From assembly GCF_001422365.1 (NCBI RefSeq), contig NZ_LMMT01000016.1, positions 22,227-86,226 on the forward strand: 64,000 bases of DNA. Direction: 5' to 3'. This DNA comes from Pseudorhodoferax sp. Leaf265. GTDB lineage: Bacteria; Pseudomonadota; Gammaproteobacteria; Burkholderiales; Burkholderiaceae_C. Below, piece by piece: positions 52,107-61,836 of this stretch. A program made the translations under genes and the position numbers. The notes beneath the pieces are model-generated. The model worked only from the letters and a program-made list of their open reading frames with translations, was not told where the DNA came from and ran no database searches. The stretch's first letter is position 1. Each line of letters opens with the position of its first letter.

Positions 52107-53200
52107 AGACCCTCGCAAGCATGTTGCTGAGCGCGCTGCTGGCCGCTCCCGCACTGGCAGGTGAAGGTCATGACCATGGCGGCGCCCCGGCAGTCGCCAA
52201 CGCCAACGGCCCGCAGCGCCTGCCCGACGGCAGCGTGTTCCTGCCCAAGCCCGCGCAGCGCCAGATCGGCGTGCGCACGCTGGTGGCCGAAGAGAAGCAG
52301 CTTCCCCGCGCCTTCACGCTGGCCGGCAAGGTGGTGATGGACCCGAACGCGGGTGGTCGCGTACAGCCCACGCAACCCGGGCGGCTGGAGCCCGGCCCGC
52401 GCGGCTTCCCCACGCCCGGCCAGGCCGTGCGCAAGGGCGAGGTGCTGGCCTATGTGGTGCCGGCCGCCGCGCCGCTGGAGCGCGCCGGCCAGGCAGCGCA
52501 GGTGGCCGAGCTGCGTGCAGCGCGTGCGCTGGCGGAGAAGCGCCTGGCACGCCTGCGCGAGCTGGCCGACACCGTGCCGCGCAAGGAGATCGAGACAGCC
52601 GAGAGCGAACTGGCCAGCCTGGGTGAGCGCGCCGGGCTGATGTCGACCGGCCTGTCGCTGCGCGAGGCGCTGGTGGCGCCCGTGGCCGGCGTGATCGCCT
52701 CGGCCCAGGCCGTGGCAGGCAGCGTGGTCGATGCCCGCGAATTGGTGTTCGAGATCGTCGACCCGACGCGCCTGCGCATCGAGGCCCTGGCCTACGACCC
52801 GGCCTTGGCGGCCGACATCGCCGGCGGTGCGCTGGCGGTCGGATCGGCGCGCGTGCCGCTGCGCTTCGTCGGCGCGGCGCGTGCATTGCGCGAGCAGGCG
52901 CTGCCGCTGCAGTTCACGGCCGAAGGCCCGGCCCTGCAGGCGTTGGCCGTGGGCCAGCCCGTGCAGGTGGTGGTGCAGACCAGGAGCCAGCTGGCTGGCG
53001 TGCCCGTGCCCGCCGCGGCCATCGCGCGCAACCCGTCGAACCAGAGCATCGTGTGGGTCAAGGTCGCGCCCGAGCGCTTCGAGCCGCGCGTGCTGACGAC
53101 CGAGCCGCTGGACGGCGCGAACGTGGTCGCGACCTCGGGCCTGAAACCCGGCGACCGTCTGGTGCACCAAGGTGCCAGCCTCGTGAACCAGATCCGGTAG
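52103..53200 (+). CDS. CzcB-like membrane-fusion (adaptor) protein
   Basis: The 365-aa HlyD/RND adaptor has a signal peptide, then GEGHDHGGAPAVA, an N-terminal metal-binding-like tag. FLPKPAQRQIGVRTLV, a barrel-sandwich region (GRVQPTQPGRLEPG; ALVAPVAGVIASAQAVAGSVV) and IARNPSNQSIVWVKVAPERFEPR at the end are typical. It links the RND pump to the outer-membrane channel. The ATG overlaps the upstream stop. Confidence 0.92.
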   Translation: MKTLASMLLSALLAAPALAGEGHDHGGAPAVANANGPQRLPDGSVFLPKPAQRQIGVRTLVAEEKQLPRAFTLAGKVVMDPNAGGRVQPTQPGRLEPGPRGFPTPGQAVRKGEVLAYVVPAAAPLERAGQAAQVAELRAARALAEKRLARLRELADTVPRKEIETAESELASLGERAGLMSTGLSLREALVAPVAGVIASAQAVAGSVVDARELVFEIVDPTRLRIEALAYDPALAADIAGGALAVGSARVPLRFVGAARALREQALPLQFTAEGPALQALAVGQPVQVVVQTRSQLAGVPVPAAAIARNPSNQSIVWVKVAPERFEPRVLTTEPLDGANVVATSGLKPGDRLVHQGASLVNQIR

Positions 53201-53206
53201 GCCAGC

Positions 53207-56200
53207 ATGTTCAAGTGGCTACTCGACAGCAGCCTGGCCAACCGGCTGCTGGTGATCATCGCGGGCGTGGTGCTGGTCGGCTACGGAGCGTTCACACTGT
53301 CCACCATGCCGGTGGACGTGTTCCCGGACCTCAACAAGCCCACGGTCACCATCATGACGGAGGCCGGCGGCATGGCGGCCGAGGAGGTGGAGCAGCTCAT
53401 CACCTTCCCGCTGGAAACCACCATGAACGGCCTGCCGGGCGTGGAGTCGGTGCGCTCCACGTCGAGCGCGGGACTGTCCTTCCTCTACGTGACCTTCGAC
53501 TGGTCGACCGAGATCTTCCGCGCGCGGCAGATGGTGTCGGAGCGGCTGTCGGCGATGGAGGAGGGGCTGCCAACCGGCGCCGTCCCGCGCATGGGGCCGA
53601 TCAGTTCCATCATGGGCGAGATCATGCAGATCGCGATTCCCATCGAGACCGAGAAATTGGGTGCGATGGCGGTGCGCGAATATGCCGACTGGGTGCTGCG
53701 GCCACGCCTGCTGGCGATCCCGGGCGTGGCCCAGGTGATTCCCATCGGCGGCGAGGTGCGGCAGTTCCAGGTGCAGCCCGACACGGCGCGCATGTCCGAG
53801 CTGGGCATCACGCACGAAGAGCTGGAGGCCGCGCTCAAGGGCTTCTCGGCCAACACCTCGGGCGGCTTCCTCGAACTCAACGGCCGTGAGTACCTGATCC
53901 GCCACCTGGGTCGCACCTCGCGGCTGGAGGATCTGCGGCAACTGGCGCTGACAGCGCGCAACGGCCAGCCCATCTTGCTGCGGCAGTTGGCGCAGGTCGA
54001 CTTCGCGCCCGCCATCAAGCGCGGCGACGCGGGCTTCGCCGGCCAGCCCGCCGTGATCCTGGGCGTGCAGAAGCAGCCCACGGCCGACACCATCGCACTG
54101 ACCCAAGCCATCGAAACGGCGCTGGCCGAGATGAAGACCGCGCTGCCGGCCGGCATGCAGGCGCCGCAGGTCAGCTTCCGCCAGGCCAGCTTCATCGAGG
54201 CGTCCATCACCACGCTGCAGGGCAAGCTGATCGGCGCCTCGGTGTTCGTGGCGGTGGTCCTGCTGCTGTTCCTGGGCAACCTGCGCACCACCGTCATTGC
54301 GCTGGTGGCGATTCCCGTGTCGATCTTCGCCACGGCGCTGGTGTTCCGCGGCTTCGGGCTGTCGATCAACACCATGACGCTGGGTGGCCTGGCGATCGCC
54401 ATCGGCGGCCTGGTGGACGACGCGGTGGTCGGCATCGAGAACGTGATGCGGCGTTTGAAGGCGCAGCGTGCGGCGCACCCGGACACCTGGAACCCGCTGC
54501 AGGTGGTGGGCGCGGCCACGATGGAGGTGCGCTCGGCCATCCTGTACGCCACCGTCATCATCGTGCTGGTGTTCGTGCCGCTGTTCGCGCTGCCGGGCAT
54601 GGAGGGCAAGCTGTTCGTGCCGCTGGGCATCGCCTTCATCGTCTCCACGCTGGCCAGCCTGGTGGTGTCGGTGACCGTCACGCCAGTGCTGAGCCTGTAC
54701 CTGCTGCCGCGCATGAAGTCGCTGGGCCATGGCGACACCCGGCTTCTGGCCTGGCTCAAGGCGCGCTACCGCAACGGCCTGCAACCGGTGCTGGACCATC
54801 CGCGCCAGGCGATTGCGGCCGGTGCGCTGGCGGTGCTGGCCGCGGCCGCGGCCGTGCCCTTCTTCGCCACCACCTTCCTGCCGCCGTTCAACGAGGGCAC
54901 GCTGTTGATCGGCCTGCGCCTGAACCCCGGCGTGACGCTGGCCGAAAGCTCGGCGCTGGCGGCCCAGGCCGAGCGCCTGGTGGCCCAGGTGCCCGAGGTC
55001 ACGCACGTGGGCCGGCGCAGCGGCCGCGCCGAACTCGACGAACACGCCGAGGGCGTGCACGTGAGCGAGCTCGACGTGGGCCTGAAGCCGCCCGGCGAGA
55101 TCACGCGCCCCATGGACGCAGTGCAGGCCGACATCCGCGCGCGGCTGCAGAACCTGCCGGCGGCGATTGCCATCGGCCAGCCGATCTCGCACCGCATCGA
55201 CCACATGCTGTCGGGCGTGCGTTCGCAGATCGCCATCAAGATCTTCGGCGAGGACCTGGACCAGCTGCGCGGCCAGGCCGAGGCGCTGCGCGCAAAGCTG
55301 GCCACGGTGCCGGGCCTGGCGGACCTGGAGGTCGAGAAGCAGGTGCTGGCACCGCAGATCAAGGTGGCCATCGACTACGCCGCCGCGGCGCGCTACGGCG
55401 TGCCCGCGCCGCAGGTGCTGGCCGTGCTGCAGAGCCTGGTCGAGGGTGAGCGCGTGACGCAGATCGTCGAGGGCAACCGGCGTTTCGCGCTGGTGGTGCG
55501 GCTGCCGGAGGAGGCGCGCTCGGCCCTAGGGCTGGCGCAGATCCTCGTGGAGACGCCCACCGGCCGCGTGCCGCTGTCACGCCTCGCGCGCATCGAGGAC
55601 GGCGACGGCCCCAACCAGATCAGCCGCGACGACGGCAAGCGCCGCATCGTGCTCTCGGCCAACGCGCAGGGCAGGGCGCTGTCCGACGTGGTGGCCGACA
55701 TCCGCGCCGCGGTGGCCGCGCACCCCTTGCCCGAAGGCAGCTTCGTCACGCTGGGCGGGCAGTTCCAGGCGCAGGAGGAGGCATCAAAGCTGGTGGGCCT
55801 CTTGTCCATCGTCTCGCTGATCCTGATGTTCGTGGTGCTGTTCAGCCGCTACCAGAGCACGCGGCTGGCGCTCCTGATCATGGCCAACATCCCGCTGGCG
55901 CTGGTCGGCGCGGTGCTGGGGCTGTGGATCTCGGGCCAGCCGCTGTCGGTGGCGGCGCTGGTGGGCTTCATCACGCTGGCCGGCATCTCGGTGCGCAACG
56001 GCATCCTGAAGGTCAGCCACTACATCAACCTGATGCGCTTCGAGGGCGAGGGCTTCGACCACAAGATGATCCTGCGCGGCTCCATCGAGCGGCTGAGCCC
56101 GGTGCTGATGACGGCGCTGGTCACGGCCTTCGCGCTGGCGCCGCTGCTGTTCGAGGCCGAGCGGCCCGGCACCGAGATCCTGCATCCGGTGGCCGTGGTG

Positions 56201-56323
56201 ATCTTCTCGGGCCTGGTCAGCTCCACGCTGCTGGACACCTTCCTCACACCGGCCATGTTCTGGCTGTTCGGCCGCAAGGACGCCGAGCGGCTCGCGGCCG
56301 AGGGCGCGACCGAGGCGCTGTGA
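53207..56323 (+). CDS. heavy-metal efflux RND pump, CzcA/CusA-like
   Basis: A 1038-aa inner-membrane RND transporter with 12 membrane segments and two large periplasmic loops. It has [32 protein letters not shown] (in part) at the start and [30 protein letters not shown]4 reads [17 protein letters not shown], i.e. AIG-x3-DDA-x3-IEN. The classic CzcA motif is DFG-x3-DGA-x3-VEN, and CusA has an AIG form, so substrate prediction is unsafe. The operon with CzcI, CzcC and CzcB argues for divalent cations or copper/silver. Confidence 0.93.
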   Translation: MFKWLLDSSLANRLLVIIAGVVLVGYGAFTLSTMPVDVFPDLNKPTVTIMTEAGGMAAEEVEQLITFPLETTMNGLPGVESVRSTSSAGLSFLYVTFDWSTEIFRARQMVSERLSAMEEGLPTGAVPRMGPISSIMGEIMQIAIPIETEKLGAMAVREYADWVLRPRLLAIPGVAQVIPIGGEVRQFQVQPDTARMSELGITHEELEAALKGFSANTSGGFLELNGREYLIRHLGRTSRLEDLRQLALTARNGQPILLRQLAQVDFAPAIKRGDAGFAGQPAVILGVQKQPTADTIALTQAIETALAEMKTALPAGMQAPQVSFRQASFIEASITTLQGKLIGASVFVAVVLLLFLGNLRTTVIALVAIPVSIFATALVFRGFGLSINTMTLGGLAIAIGGLVDDAVVGIENVMRRLKAQRAAHPDTWNPLQVVGAATMEVRSAILYATVIIVLVFVPLFALPGMEGKLFVPLGIAFIVSTLASLVVSVTVTPVLSLYLLPRMKSLGHGDTRLLAWLKARYRNGLQPVLDHPRQAIAAGALAVLAAAAAVPFFATTFLPPFNEGTLLIGLRLNPGVTLAESSALAAQAERLVAQVPEVTHVGRRSGRAELDEHAEGVHVSELDVGLKPPGEITRPMDAVQADIRARLQNLPAAIAIGQPISHRIDHMLSGVRSQIAIKIFGEDLDQLRGQAEALRAKLATVPGLADLEVEKQVLAPQIKVAIDYAAAARYGVPAPQVLAVLQSLVEGERVTQIVEGNRRFALVVRLPEEARSALGLAQILVETPTGRVPLSRLARIEDGDGPNQISRDDGKRRIVLSANAQGRALSDVVADIRAAVAAHPLPEGSFVTLGGQFQAQEEASKLVGLLSIVSLILMFVVLFSRYQSTRLALLIMANIPLALVGAVLGLWISGQPLSVAALVGFITLAGISVRNGILKVSHYINLMRFEGEGFDHKMILRGSIERLSPVLMTALVTAFALAPLLFEAERPGTEILHPVAVVIFSGLVSSTLLDTFLTPAMFWLFGRKDAERLAAEGATEAL

Positions 56324-56359
56324 CCGTTTCTCCCACCATTGCTTGACAAAGGAACCGAC

Positions 56360-56740
56360 ATGAAATCCCTTCCCCTGTTCGCCGCACTGGCCCTGGCCAG
56401 CTCCGTTGCCACGGCCCAGGCCCACAAGGACAGCCACGACCACCAGCCACTGCACGGCGGCGTGGTGGTGGAGGCCAGCGACATGGACTTCGAACTCGTC
56501 GCCAAGGCCGACAGCATCGCGCTGTACGTGCGCGACCACGGCAAGGCCGCCAGGCTGGAGGGCGCCACCGGCAAGCTCACGCTGCTGGCCGGCAGCGCCA
56601 GGACCGAGGCCGTTCTCGCGCCGGCCGGCGACCGGCTGGAGGCCAGGGGCAGCTTTCCGACGGCGGCCGGCACCAAGGTGGTGGCGACCGTGCAGCTGGC
56701 GGGCAAGAAGCCGGCGAACGTGCGCTTCGCGTTGAAGTAG
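56360..56740 (+). CDS. small His-rich periplasmic protein after the RND pump
   Basis: The 126-aa protein has a signal peptide ending ATAQA, then HKDSHDHQPLHGG, a His-rich motif. The rest is a beta-rich domain (DFELVAKADSIALYVRDHGKAARLEGATGKL) that resembles the short domain found before adaptors in metal efflux loci. A good AAAGGAA site precedes the ATG. It is 36 bp after the pump gene, and likely acts as a metal-binding accessory. Function is inferred. Confidence 0.75.
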   Translation: MKSLPLFAALALASSVATAQAHKDSHDHQPLHGGVVVEASDMDFELVAKADSIALYVRDHGKAARLEGATGKLTLLAGSARTEAVLAPAGDRLEARGSFPTAAGTKVVATVQLAGKKPANVRFALK

Positions 56741-56805
56741 GGCGACACGGGGGTGTCGTACCAGGCGCTTAGCATGCGTTCCTTTTGCCCGCCGCGAACC
56801 CGCCG

Positions 56806-58014
56806 ATGCCAGACCCCACCGCCCGACCCGACAGCCCCTGGCGCGTGCTGCTGGTGTTCCTCCAGCTCGGCCTGACATCCTTCGGCGGCCCGGTCGCCCA
56901 CCTGGGCTACTTCCGCACCGAGTTCGTCGAGCGGCGGCGCTGGCTCGACGATGCCGCCTATGCCGATCTGGTGGCGCTGTGCCAGTTCCTGCCCGGGCCG
57001 GCCAGCAGCCAGGTGGGCATGGCACTGGGCCTGGGCCGGGCCGGTGGCTGGGGCATGCTGGCCGCCTGGGCCGGGTTCACGCTGCCGTCGGCGCTCGCCT
57101 TGATCGCGCTGGCCGGCGCCATCGTGCACTGGCCCGCACTGGCTGACGCGGGCTGGGTGCACGGCCTCAAGGTGGCGGCCGTGGCCATCGTGGCGCAGGC
57201 TGTCTGGGGCATGGCGCGCACGCTGTGCCCGGACCGCCAGCGCGCCGCGCTGGCCATCGCGGCGGCGCTGGTGCTGCTGGCGTGGCCGGCGGCGCTGGCC
57301 CAGGTGCTCGTGATCGCAGGCGCGGCCATCGTGGGGCGTTGGCTGCTGCGGCTGCCGGCCGCCACGGCCGCACCCGCACCGCAGCATTGGCCGCTGTCGC
57401 GCCGCGGCGGTGCGCTCGCGCTGGCGCTGTTCCTGCTGCCGCTGGCCTTGCTGCCGCTGTGGGCGGTGGCCAGCGGCTCGCCGACGGCCGCGCTGGTCGA
57501 CGGCTTCTACCGCGCCGGCGCGCTGGTGTTCGGCGGCGGCCATGTGGTGCTGCCGCTGTTGCAGGCCAGCGTGGTGCCGGTCGGCGCGCTCGGCAATGCC
57601 GAATTCCTGGCCGGCTACGGCGCAGCGCAGGCCGTGCCGGGCCCGCTGTTCACGTTCGCGGCCTACCTGGGTGCAGCGGCCCAGTGGCCGTGGCAGGGTT
57701 GGGTGGGCGGCGTGCTGCTGCTGCTGGTGATCTTCGCGCCGGCCGCGCTCGTGTTGCTGGCCGCGCTGCCGTTCTGGCAACTGCTGCGCGTGCGGCCTGG
57801 CGTGCAGGCCGCGCTGGCCGGTGTCAACGCGGCCGTGGTCGGCGTGCTGCTGGCGGCTTTGTACGACCCGGTGTGGACCAGCGGCATCCAGGGGCGCGGC
57901 GATTTCGCGCTCGCGCTGGCGGCCTTCGGCCTGCTCGTGGTCGGCCGCTGCTCGCCTGTGCTCGTCGTTGCGCTGGCCGCGGCGGCAGGCCAGGCGCTGG
58001 GTTGGATGTCATGA
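56806..58014 (+). CDS. chrA: chromate transporter ChrA, two-domain form
   Basis: The 402-aa CHR-superfamily protein has about ten to twelve membrane segments. The two halves carry FLQLGLTSFGGPVAHLGYFRTEFV and LALCQFLPGPASSQVGMALGL-like sequence in the first half, and ALVFGGGHVVLPLLQA with QAVPGPLFTFAAYLG in the second. The CHR family expels chromate by exchange. It lies 65 bp after the metal accessory gene and may extend the metal resistance operon; no ChrB regulator is present. Confidence 0.92.
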   Translation: MPDPTARPDSPWRVLLVFLQLGLTSFGGPVAHLGYFRTEFVERRRWLDDAAYADLVALCQFLPGPASSQVGMALGLGRAGGWGMLAAWAGFTLPSALALIALAGAIVHWPALADAGWVHGLKVAAVAIVAQAVWGMARTLCPDRQRAALAIAAALVLLAWPAALAQVLVIAGAAIVGRWLLRLPAATAAPAPQHWPLSRRGGALALALFLLPLALLPLWAVASGSPTAALVDGFYRAGALVFGGGHVVLPLLQASVVPVGALGNAEFLAGYGAAQAVPGPLFTFAAYLGAAAQWPWQGWVGGVLLLLVIFAPAALVLLAALPFWQLLRVRPGVQAALAGVNAAVVGVLLAALYDPVWTSGIQGRGDFALALAAFGLLVVGRCSPVLVVALAAAAGQALGWMS

Positions 58015-58069
58015 AAACTCGCGAATCGCGTCGATTATTCGCTTGATCGGTGTGCAAACGCGTGGCCCA

Positions 58070-58381
58070 ATGGCGGCCATGGCACCGATCTCTTCCATCG
58101 CCTCCAGCGGCATGCAGGCCGCCCAGCAGCGGCTGCAGGCCTCTGCGCACAACGTCGCCAACGTGCAGACCGAGGGGTTCACGCGGCTGGAGGTGGTGCA
58201 GCAGTCGCGCAGCGAGACCGGTGGCGTGGACGCGGCGACGCGGCGGGCCGCGTCGGGCGGCGTGTCGCTGGAATCCGAGGTGGTCGACCAGCTGTCGGCC
58301 CGCAACGCCTTCGTGGCCAATGCCACCGTGTTCCGTACCGCCGACCGCATGGCCGGCGCGCTGCTGAACGTCTACGCCTGA
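58070..58381 (+). CDS. short flagellar basal-body rod-domain protein
   Basis: The 103-aa protein starts MAAMAPISSIASSGMQAAQQRLQASAHNVANVQTEGFTRLEVV, a flagellar rod N-terminal domain (the block ASAHNVANVQTEGF). The C-terminal piece ALLNVYA resembles the end of FlgB/FlgC-type rods, but the protein is shorter than FlgC (about 135-140). No flagellar genes are nearby. It may be a vestigial or orphan rod-like protein. An alternative start is at 58079. Confidence 0.78.
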   Translation: MAAMAPISSIASSGMQAAQQRLQASAHNVANVQTEGFTRLEVVQQSRSETGGVDAATRRAASGGVSLESEVVDQLSARNAFVANATVFRTADRMAGALLNVYA

Positions 58382-58411
58382 GTCGGCAGCCCAGGCCCGC
58401 GCACCTTCGGA

Positions 58412-59335
58412 CTACGCCGTCGTCTGCTGCAGGTACACCTGCAGATGCGCATAGGCGGCTTGCAATGTCGGCGCGGGCACGCCATGGCGCGCAGCGCGCA
58501 CCAGCATGTCGCCGACGATGCCGTCGGCCTCCAGCTTCGCCATGCCGGCATCGATGTCGCGCGCCATCGACGCCTTCCAGGCAGAGGCGGGGTTGAGCAG
58601 CAGGCCCTGGATCTGCGCGACCGCCTCCGGCGTGAGCGGATGGCCTTCGGCCCGGCTGACCTGCAGGCACTCGGCCAGGGCGGCTTCGACGCAGCCGCGG
58701 CCATGCGCCGTGGCCAGGATCTGGGCGATGCTGCCGCGCAGCAGGCAGGTCATGGCCGCGCCGCTGCACAGCATGACCCACTTGTTCCAGAGCTGTTGCG
58801 CGATGTGCGGATCGATCGCGCGCAGGCCCGGGCTGCGCGCCAGCAGGCGGTACAGGTCGTCGGCCAGCAACTGCAGCTGCGGTGTGCGCGCGCCCAGGAC
58901 CACGCGGTCGGCCGCGCCGAGATGGCGCGTGGACCCATCGGGCTGCAGCGCCACGGCGATGTAGGCCACGCCGCCCAGCACCTGCGCCTTGCCGAACGCG
59001 GCGTCGAGCAGGTCGTAGGTCTGCATGCCGTTCAGGAAGGGCAGGATGGCCGTGCGGGGGCCGATGGCGGGCGCGATGCTGCGCATGGCCTCGGGCAGGT
59101 CGTAGGTCTTGCAGGCCAGCAGCACCACATCGGCTGCGGGCAGGGCGCTGCCGGCCTCCACGACATCGACGGCGCCGTGGAAGTCGCCCAGTTCGCTGTG
59201 CACGTGCAGGCCGTGTGCGCGCAGCTGGCGGGCGCGCGCGCTGCGCACGAGGAAGGAGACGGAGGCGCCGGCCTGCAGCAGCCGGGCGCCGTAGTACGCA
59301 CCGATGGCGCCAGCGCCGAGAACGAGAACCTTCAT
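58412..59335 (-). CDS. panE: ketopantoate reductase PanE/ApbA family
   Basis: The 307-aa NADPH enzyme opens with MKVLVLGAGAIGAYYGARLLQAG (Rossmann), then FLVRSARARQL, LACKTYDLPEAM, ILPFLNGMQ and NKWVMLCSGAAMTCLL, all PanE marks; the catalytic Lys lies in the NKW segment. True panE reduces ketopantoate to pantoate, but the family also serves other 2-keto acids. It lies 45 bp downstream of a secreted hydrolase gene and an MFS gene, so a catabolic role is equally possible. Confidence 0.88.
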   Translation of the reverse strand: MKVLVLGAGAIGAYYGARLLQAGASVSFLVRSARARQLRAHGLHVHSELGDFHGAVDVVEAGSALPAADVVLLACKTYDLPEAMRSIAPAIGPRTAILPFLNGMQTYDLLDAAFGKAQVLGGVAYIAVALQPDGSTRHLGAADRVVLGARTPQLQLLADDLYRLLARSPGLRAIDPHIAQQLWNKWVMLCSGAAMTCLLRGSIAQILATAHGRGCVEAALAECLQVSRAEGHPLTPEAVAQIQGLLLNPASAWKASMARDIDAGMAKLEADGIVGDMLVRAARHGVPAPTLQAAYAHLQVYLQQTTA

Positions 59336-59380
59336 GGGGTCACCTGTGGTGGGGAGAGGAGGGCTGGCGCTTGCCGGCGG

Positions 59381-60460
59381 TCAGCGCGCGCCAGGAAAAA
59401 GAAGCGGCCGCGCCGCTGCGGAGGGCAGCACGCAGGCCACGTCGTGCCTGCACCCTGGCACCACCTGCAGCGGCCTGGGCTGTGCGGGCTGCAGCACCTG
59501 CGCATCGTAGGCCGCGTAGCCCTGGGCGCGCTGCAGGCGGTAGGGGCCCTGCAGCTGGGCGGCGCAGCCGTGGTCCAGCAGCTTGTCGGCGTTGCCGGGG
59601 CCGGGTCCGTTGTCGAGCGCGCCGGCCAGGTAGGCCAGGTCTGCCGCGCGGTAGCGGGCGCGTGCAGCCGCCGCGTCGCCCAGATGGGCGGGCAGGTCGG
59701 CCACGCCGTACTTCCACTGGTCGTAGCGCGGGCAGGCCGCGGCATCGGGCGTGTGCAGGGCCATCGGAGCGCCGGTGGGCTGCCCATCCTGTGGCGGCTG
59801 CGGCCGCACCGGGTCGAAGTACAGCCAGGTGCCCGGGTCGGCGACCACGTGGCGCAGCCGCACGCCGGCCGGCGCGTCAGCCGCGAAGGCTGCATGGTGC
59901 TGCAGCAGCTGGGCGCCGGCCGAGAAGCCCGCGAGCGTCACCTGGCGCAGGCCCGGCCACTGGCGCACCAACTCGGCCACCAGCGCGTCGAGCGCGGCGA
60001 AGGACGTGATGGGGTGCGGCCCGTCGGAGTCCTCGCCGGCCAACCAGGCGCCGCAGCGCCACAGCGCGTCGCCGGGCTGTGCCGCCACCTCGCCCGGCGT
60101 GTGGCAGCGCTGCGCCTGCGCGGCCCCGACCTGGAACAGCGGTGCGACCACCAGCACCCGCCCCTGCAGGCCGGCGCCTCGCACCGCCGCGAGCCCGGCG
60201 TTGAAGCTGTGCGCCGCATCGCGCGGATAGCCGTGCATGACGAGCAGCGCGGTGTCCGGAGTGCCTCCGGGGGGCTGAGACACGTAGTAGGCCAGTTGGC
60301 CGGCGCGCTGCGGCAGCGCCACGCGCAGCAGGCAGCCGGCCGGCTGGGCCTGCCGGTCGCAGGCGACGGCGGGGTCGGCCGCTGGCGTGCGCGGGATGGC
60401 GGGCGGCGCGGCCCGCGCTGCCAGCGCGAGAGCGGCCAGGCAAAGCCCCATCCACCTCAT
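59381..60460 (-). CDS. exported alpha/beta hydrolase
   Basis: The 359-aa protein has a signal peptide (about residues 1-18, ALALAARA). It has GVY-like LLVMHGYPRDAAHSFNAGL, a Ser nucleophile in LAGFSAGAQLLQHHAAFAA and a late His in VPGCRHDVACVLP. It is probably a periplasmic or secreted esterase. It lies between the MFS gene (4 bp upstream) and panE (45 bp downstream) on the same strand, suggesting a TetR-controlled uptake and breakdown unit. Substrate unknown. Confidence 0.8.
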   Translation of the reverse strand: MRWMGLCLAALALAARAAPPAIPRTPAADPAVACDRQAQPAGCLLRVALPQRAGQLAYYVSQPPGGTPDTALLVMHGYPRDAAHSFNAGLAAVRGAGLQGRVLVVAPLFQVGAAQAQRCHTPGEVAAQPGDALWRCGAWLAGEDSDGPHPITSFAALDALVAELVRQWPGLRQVTLAGFSAGAQLLQHHAAFAADAPAGVRLRHVVADPGTWLYFDPVRPQPPQDGQPTGAPMALHTPDAAACPRYDQWKYGVADLPAHLGDAAAARARYRAADLAYLAGALDNGPGPGNADKLLDHGCAAQLQGPYRLQRAQGYAAYDAQVLQPAQPRPLQVVPGCRHDVACVLPSAAARPLLFPGAR

Positions 60461-60464
60461 GGCG

Positions 60465-61757
60465 TCACGGCCGCGTGGGCGCCAGCGCGGGCGCCACGGT
60501 GCGGGCGCGGACCAGCAGCACGGCCGCCGCCGCCACCAGGCAGGCCGCGCCGGCCGTGAACAGCGCCGGCGTGTACGAGGCCAGCACCGAGCGCGACAGG
60601 CCCGCGCCATACGCCGCCACCGCCGCGCCGAGCTGGTGCGCCGCGAACACCCAGCCGAACACCAGCGCCGCGCGCTCGGGGCCGAACTCTGCTGCGGCCA
60701 GCTTGACCGTGGGCGGCACGGTGGCGATCCAGTCCAGCCCGTAGAACACGGCGAACAGCGACAGGCCGGCGATGGTGAACTCCGAATACGGCAGCCAGAA
60801 CAGCGAGAGCCCGCGCAGGCCGTAGTACCAGAACAGCAGCTTGCGGCTGTCGTAGCGGTCCGACAGCCAGCCCGACGCCGTGGTGCCGATCAGGTCGAAG
60901 ATGCCCATCATGGCCAGCACCGAGGCCGCTGGCACCGGCCCCATGCCGTAGTCGCCGCACAGCGAGATGAAGTGCGTCTGCACCAGGCCGTTGGTGCTGA
61001 GCCCGCAGATGAAGAAGGTGCCGGCCAGCACCCAGAAGGCCGGCACGCGCGAGGCGCTGGCCAGCGTCGAGAAGGGCAGCTTCCAGTCGGCGCGCGGCGC
61101 AGGCTGGGCCGGCGCGGCGGCGGGGTCGGCGCCGTAGGCGGACAGCCCCATGGCAGCCGGGCTGTCGCGCATGAACAGCAGCACCAGCACGAACACCAGC
61201 GCCGAGGCCGCCACGATGGGCAGCAAGGCCCAGCGCCAGCCGTGCTGCTCGATCAGCCAGGCCGCCAGCGGCAGGAACAGCAATTGCCCGGTGGCGCTGC
61301 TGCCGGCCAGCAGGCCCATGACCAGGCCCTTGCGCTGCACGAACCAGCGGTTGGCCACCATGGCGCCGAGCACCATGGCGGTGAGCCCGGTGCCCACGCC
61401 CAGCACCACGCCCCACAGCACGAAGGCCTCGCCCAGCGTGTGCATGAACAGGCCCAGCACCAGTGTGCTGGCGATCACGGCGGCGGCGAAGGCCACCACG
61501 CGCGAGACGCCGTAGCGCATCAGCACCACGGCCGCGAACGGGCCGAGCAGGCCGTACAGCGCGAAGCGCGTGGCGAACACGGACGAGAGCTCGGTGGTGC
61601 TCCAGCCGAACTCCTTGCCCAGCGGCTGCATCAGCGCGCCGGGCAGGCCGAGCGCGGCCGAGGTCGTGAGCATGGCCACGAAGGTGATGGCCGCGATGGC
61701 CCAGGCGTAGTGGATGCCACGGCGCTGCAGCAGCGCGGCGAATCGATGGGCCAGCAT
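60465..61757 (-). CDS. MFS transporter
   Basis: A 430-aa major-facilitator protein with twelve predicted membrane segments. The N-half shows GRY-like VFATRFALYGLLGPFAA and MVANRWFVQRKGLVMGLLAGSS, and the C-half LIGTTASGWLSDRYDSRKLLFWYYGLRGL, a typical cytoplasmic loop motif. It resembles oxalate/formate or monocarboxylate permeases, though this is from general pattern. The divergent TetR gene lies across a 79-bp gap containing a good promoter. Confidence 0.92.
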   Translation of the reverse strand: MLAHRFAALLQRRGIHYAWAIAAITFVAMLTTSAALGLPGALMQPLGKEFGWSTTELSSVFATRFALYGLLGPFAAVVLMRYGVSRVVAFAAAVIASTLVLGLFMHTLGEAFVLWGVVLGVGTGLTAMVLGAMVANRWFVQRKGLVMGLLAGSSATGQLLFLPLAAWLIEQHGWRWALLPIVAASALVFVLVLLFMRDSPAAMGLSAYGADPAAAPAQPAPRADWKLPFSTLASASRVPAFWVLAGTFFICGLSTNGLVQTHFISLCGDYGMGPVPAASVLAMMGIFDLIGTTASGWLSDRYDSRKLLFWYYGLRGLSLFWLPYSEFTIAGLSLFAVFYGLDWIATVPPTVKLAAAEFGPERAALVFGWVFAAHQLGAAVAAYGAGLSRSVLASYTPALFTAGAACLVAAAAVLLVRARTVAPALAPTRP

Positions 61758-61792
61758 GGTGCGTGGGGATCTTGGAGGTGGCGAGGGCTTCA

Positions 61793-61822
61793 ATGATAAT
61801 GACCGCAATCAAAAATTGTCAA
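61793..61822 (-). promoter_or_regulatory. sigma-70 promoter for the MFS operon
   Basis: On the minus strand TTGACA (61822-61817) and TATCAT (61798-61793) are separated by 18 bp, giving a strong promoter about 35 bp before the MFS start. It overlaps the start region of the divergent TetR gene, so the TetR protein probably blocks it. Confidence 0.7.
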
Positions 61823-61836
61823 CGCAGGGGCATGCG

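Noticed and set aside
61793..61822. A clear TetR operator palindrome in the MFS/TetR gap
   Set aside because: Only a weak TGAT...ATCA symmetry was visible, so the site was recorded as a promoter and not as an operator.
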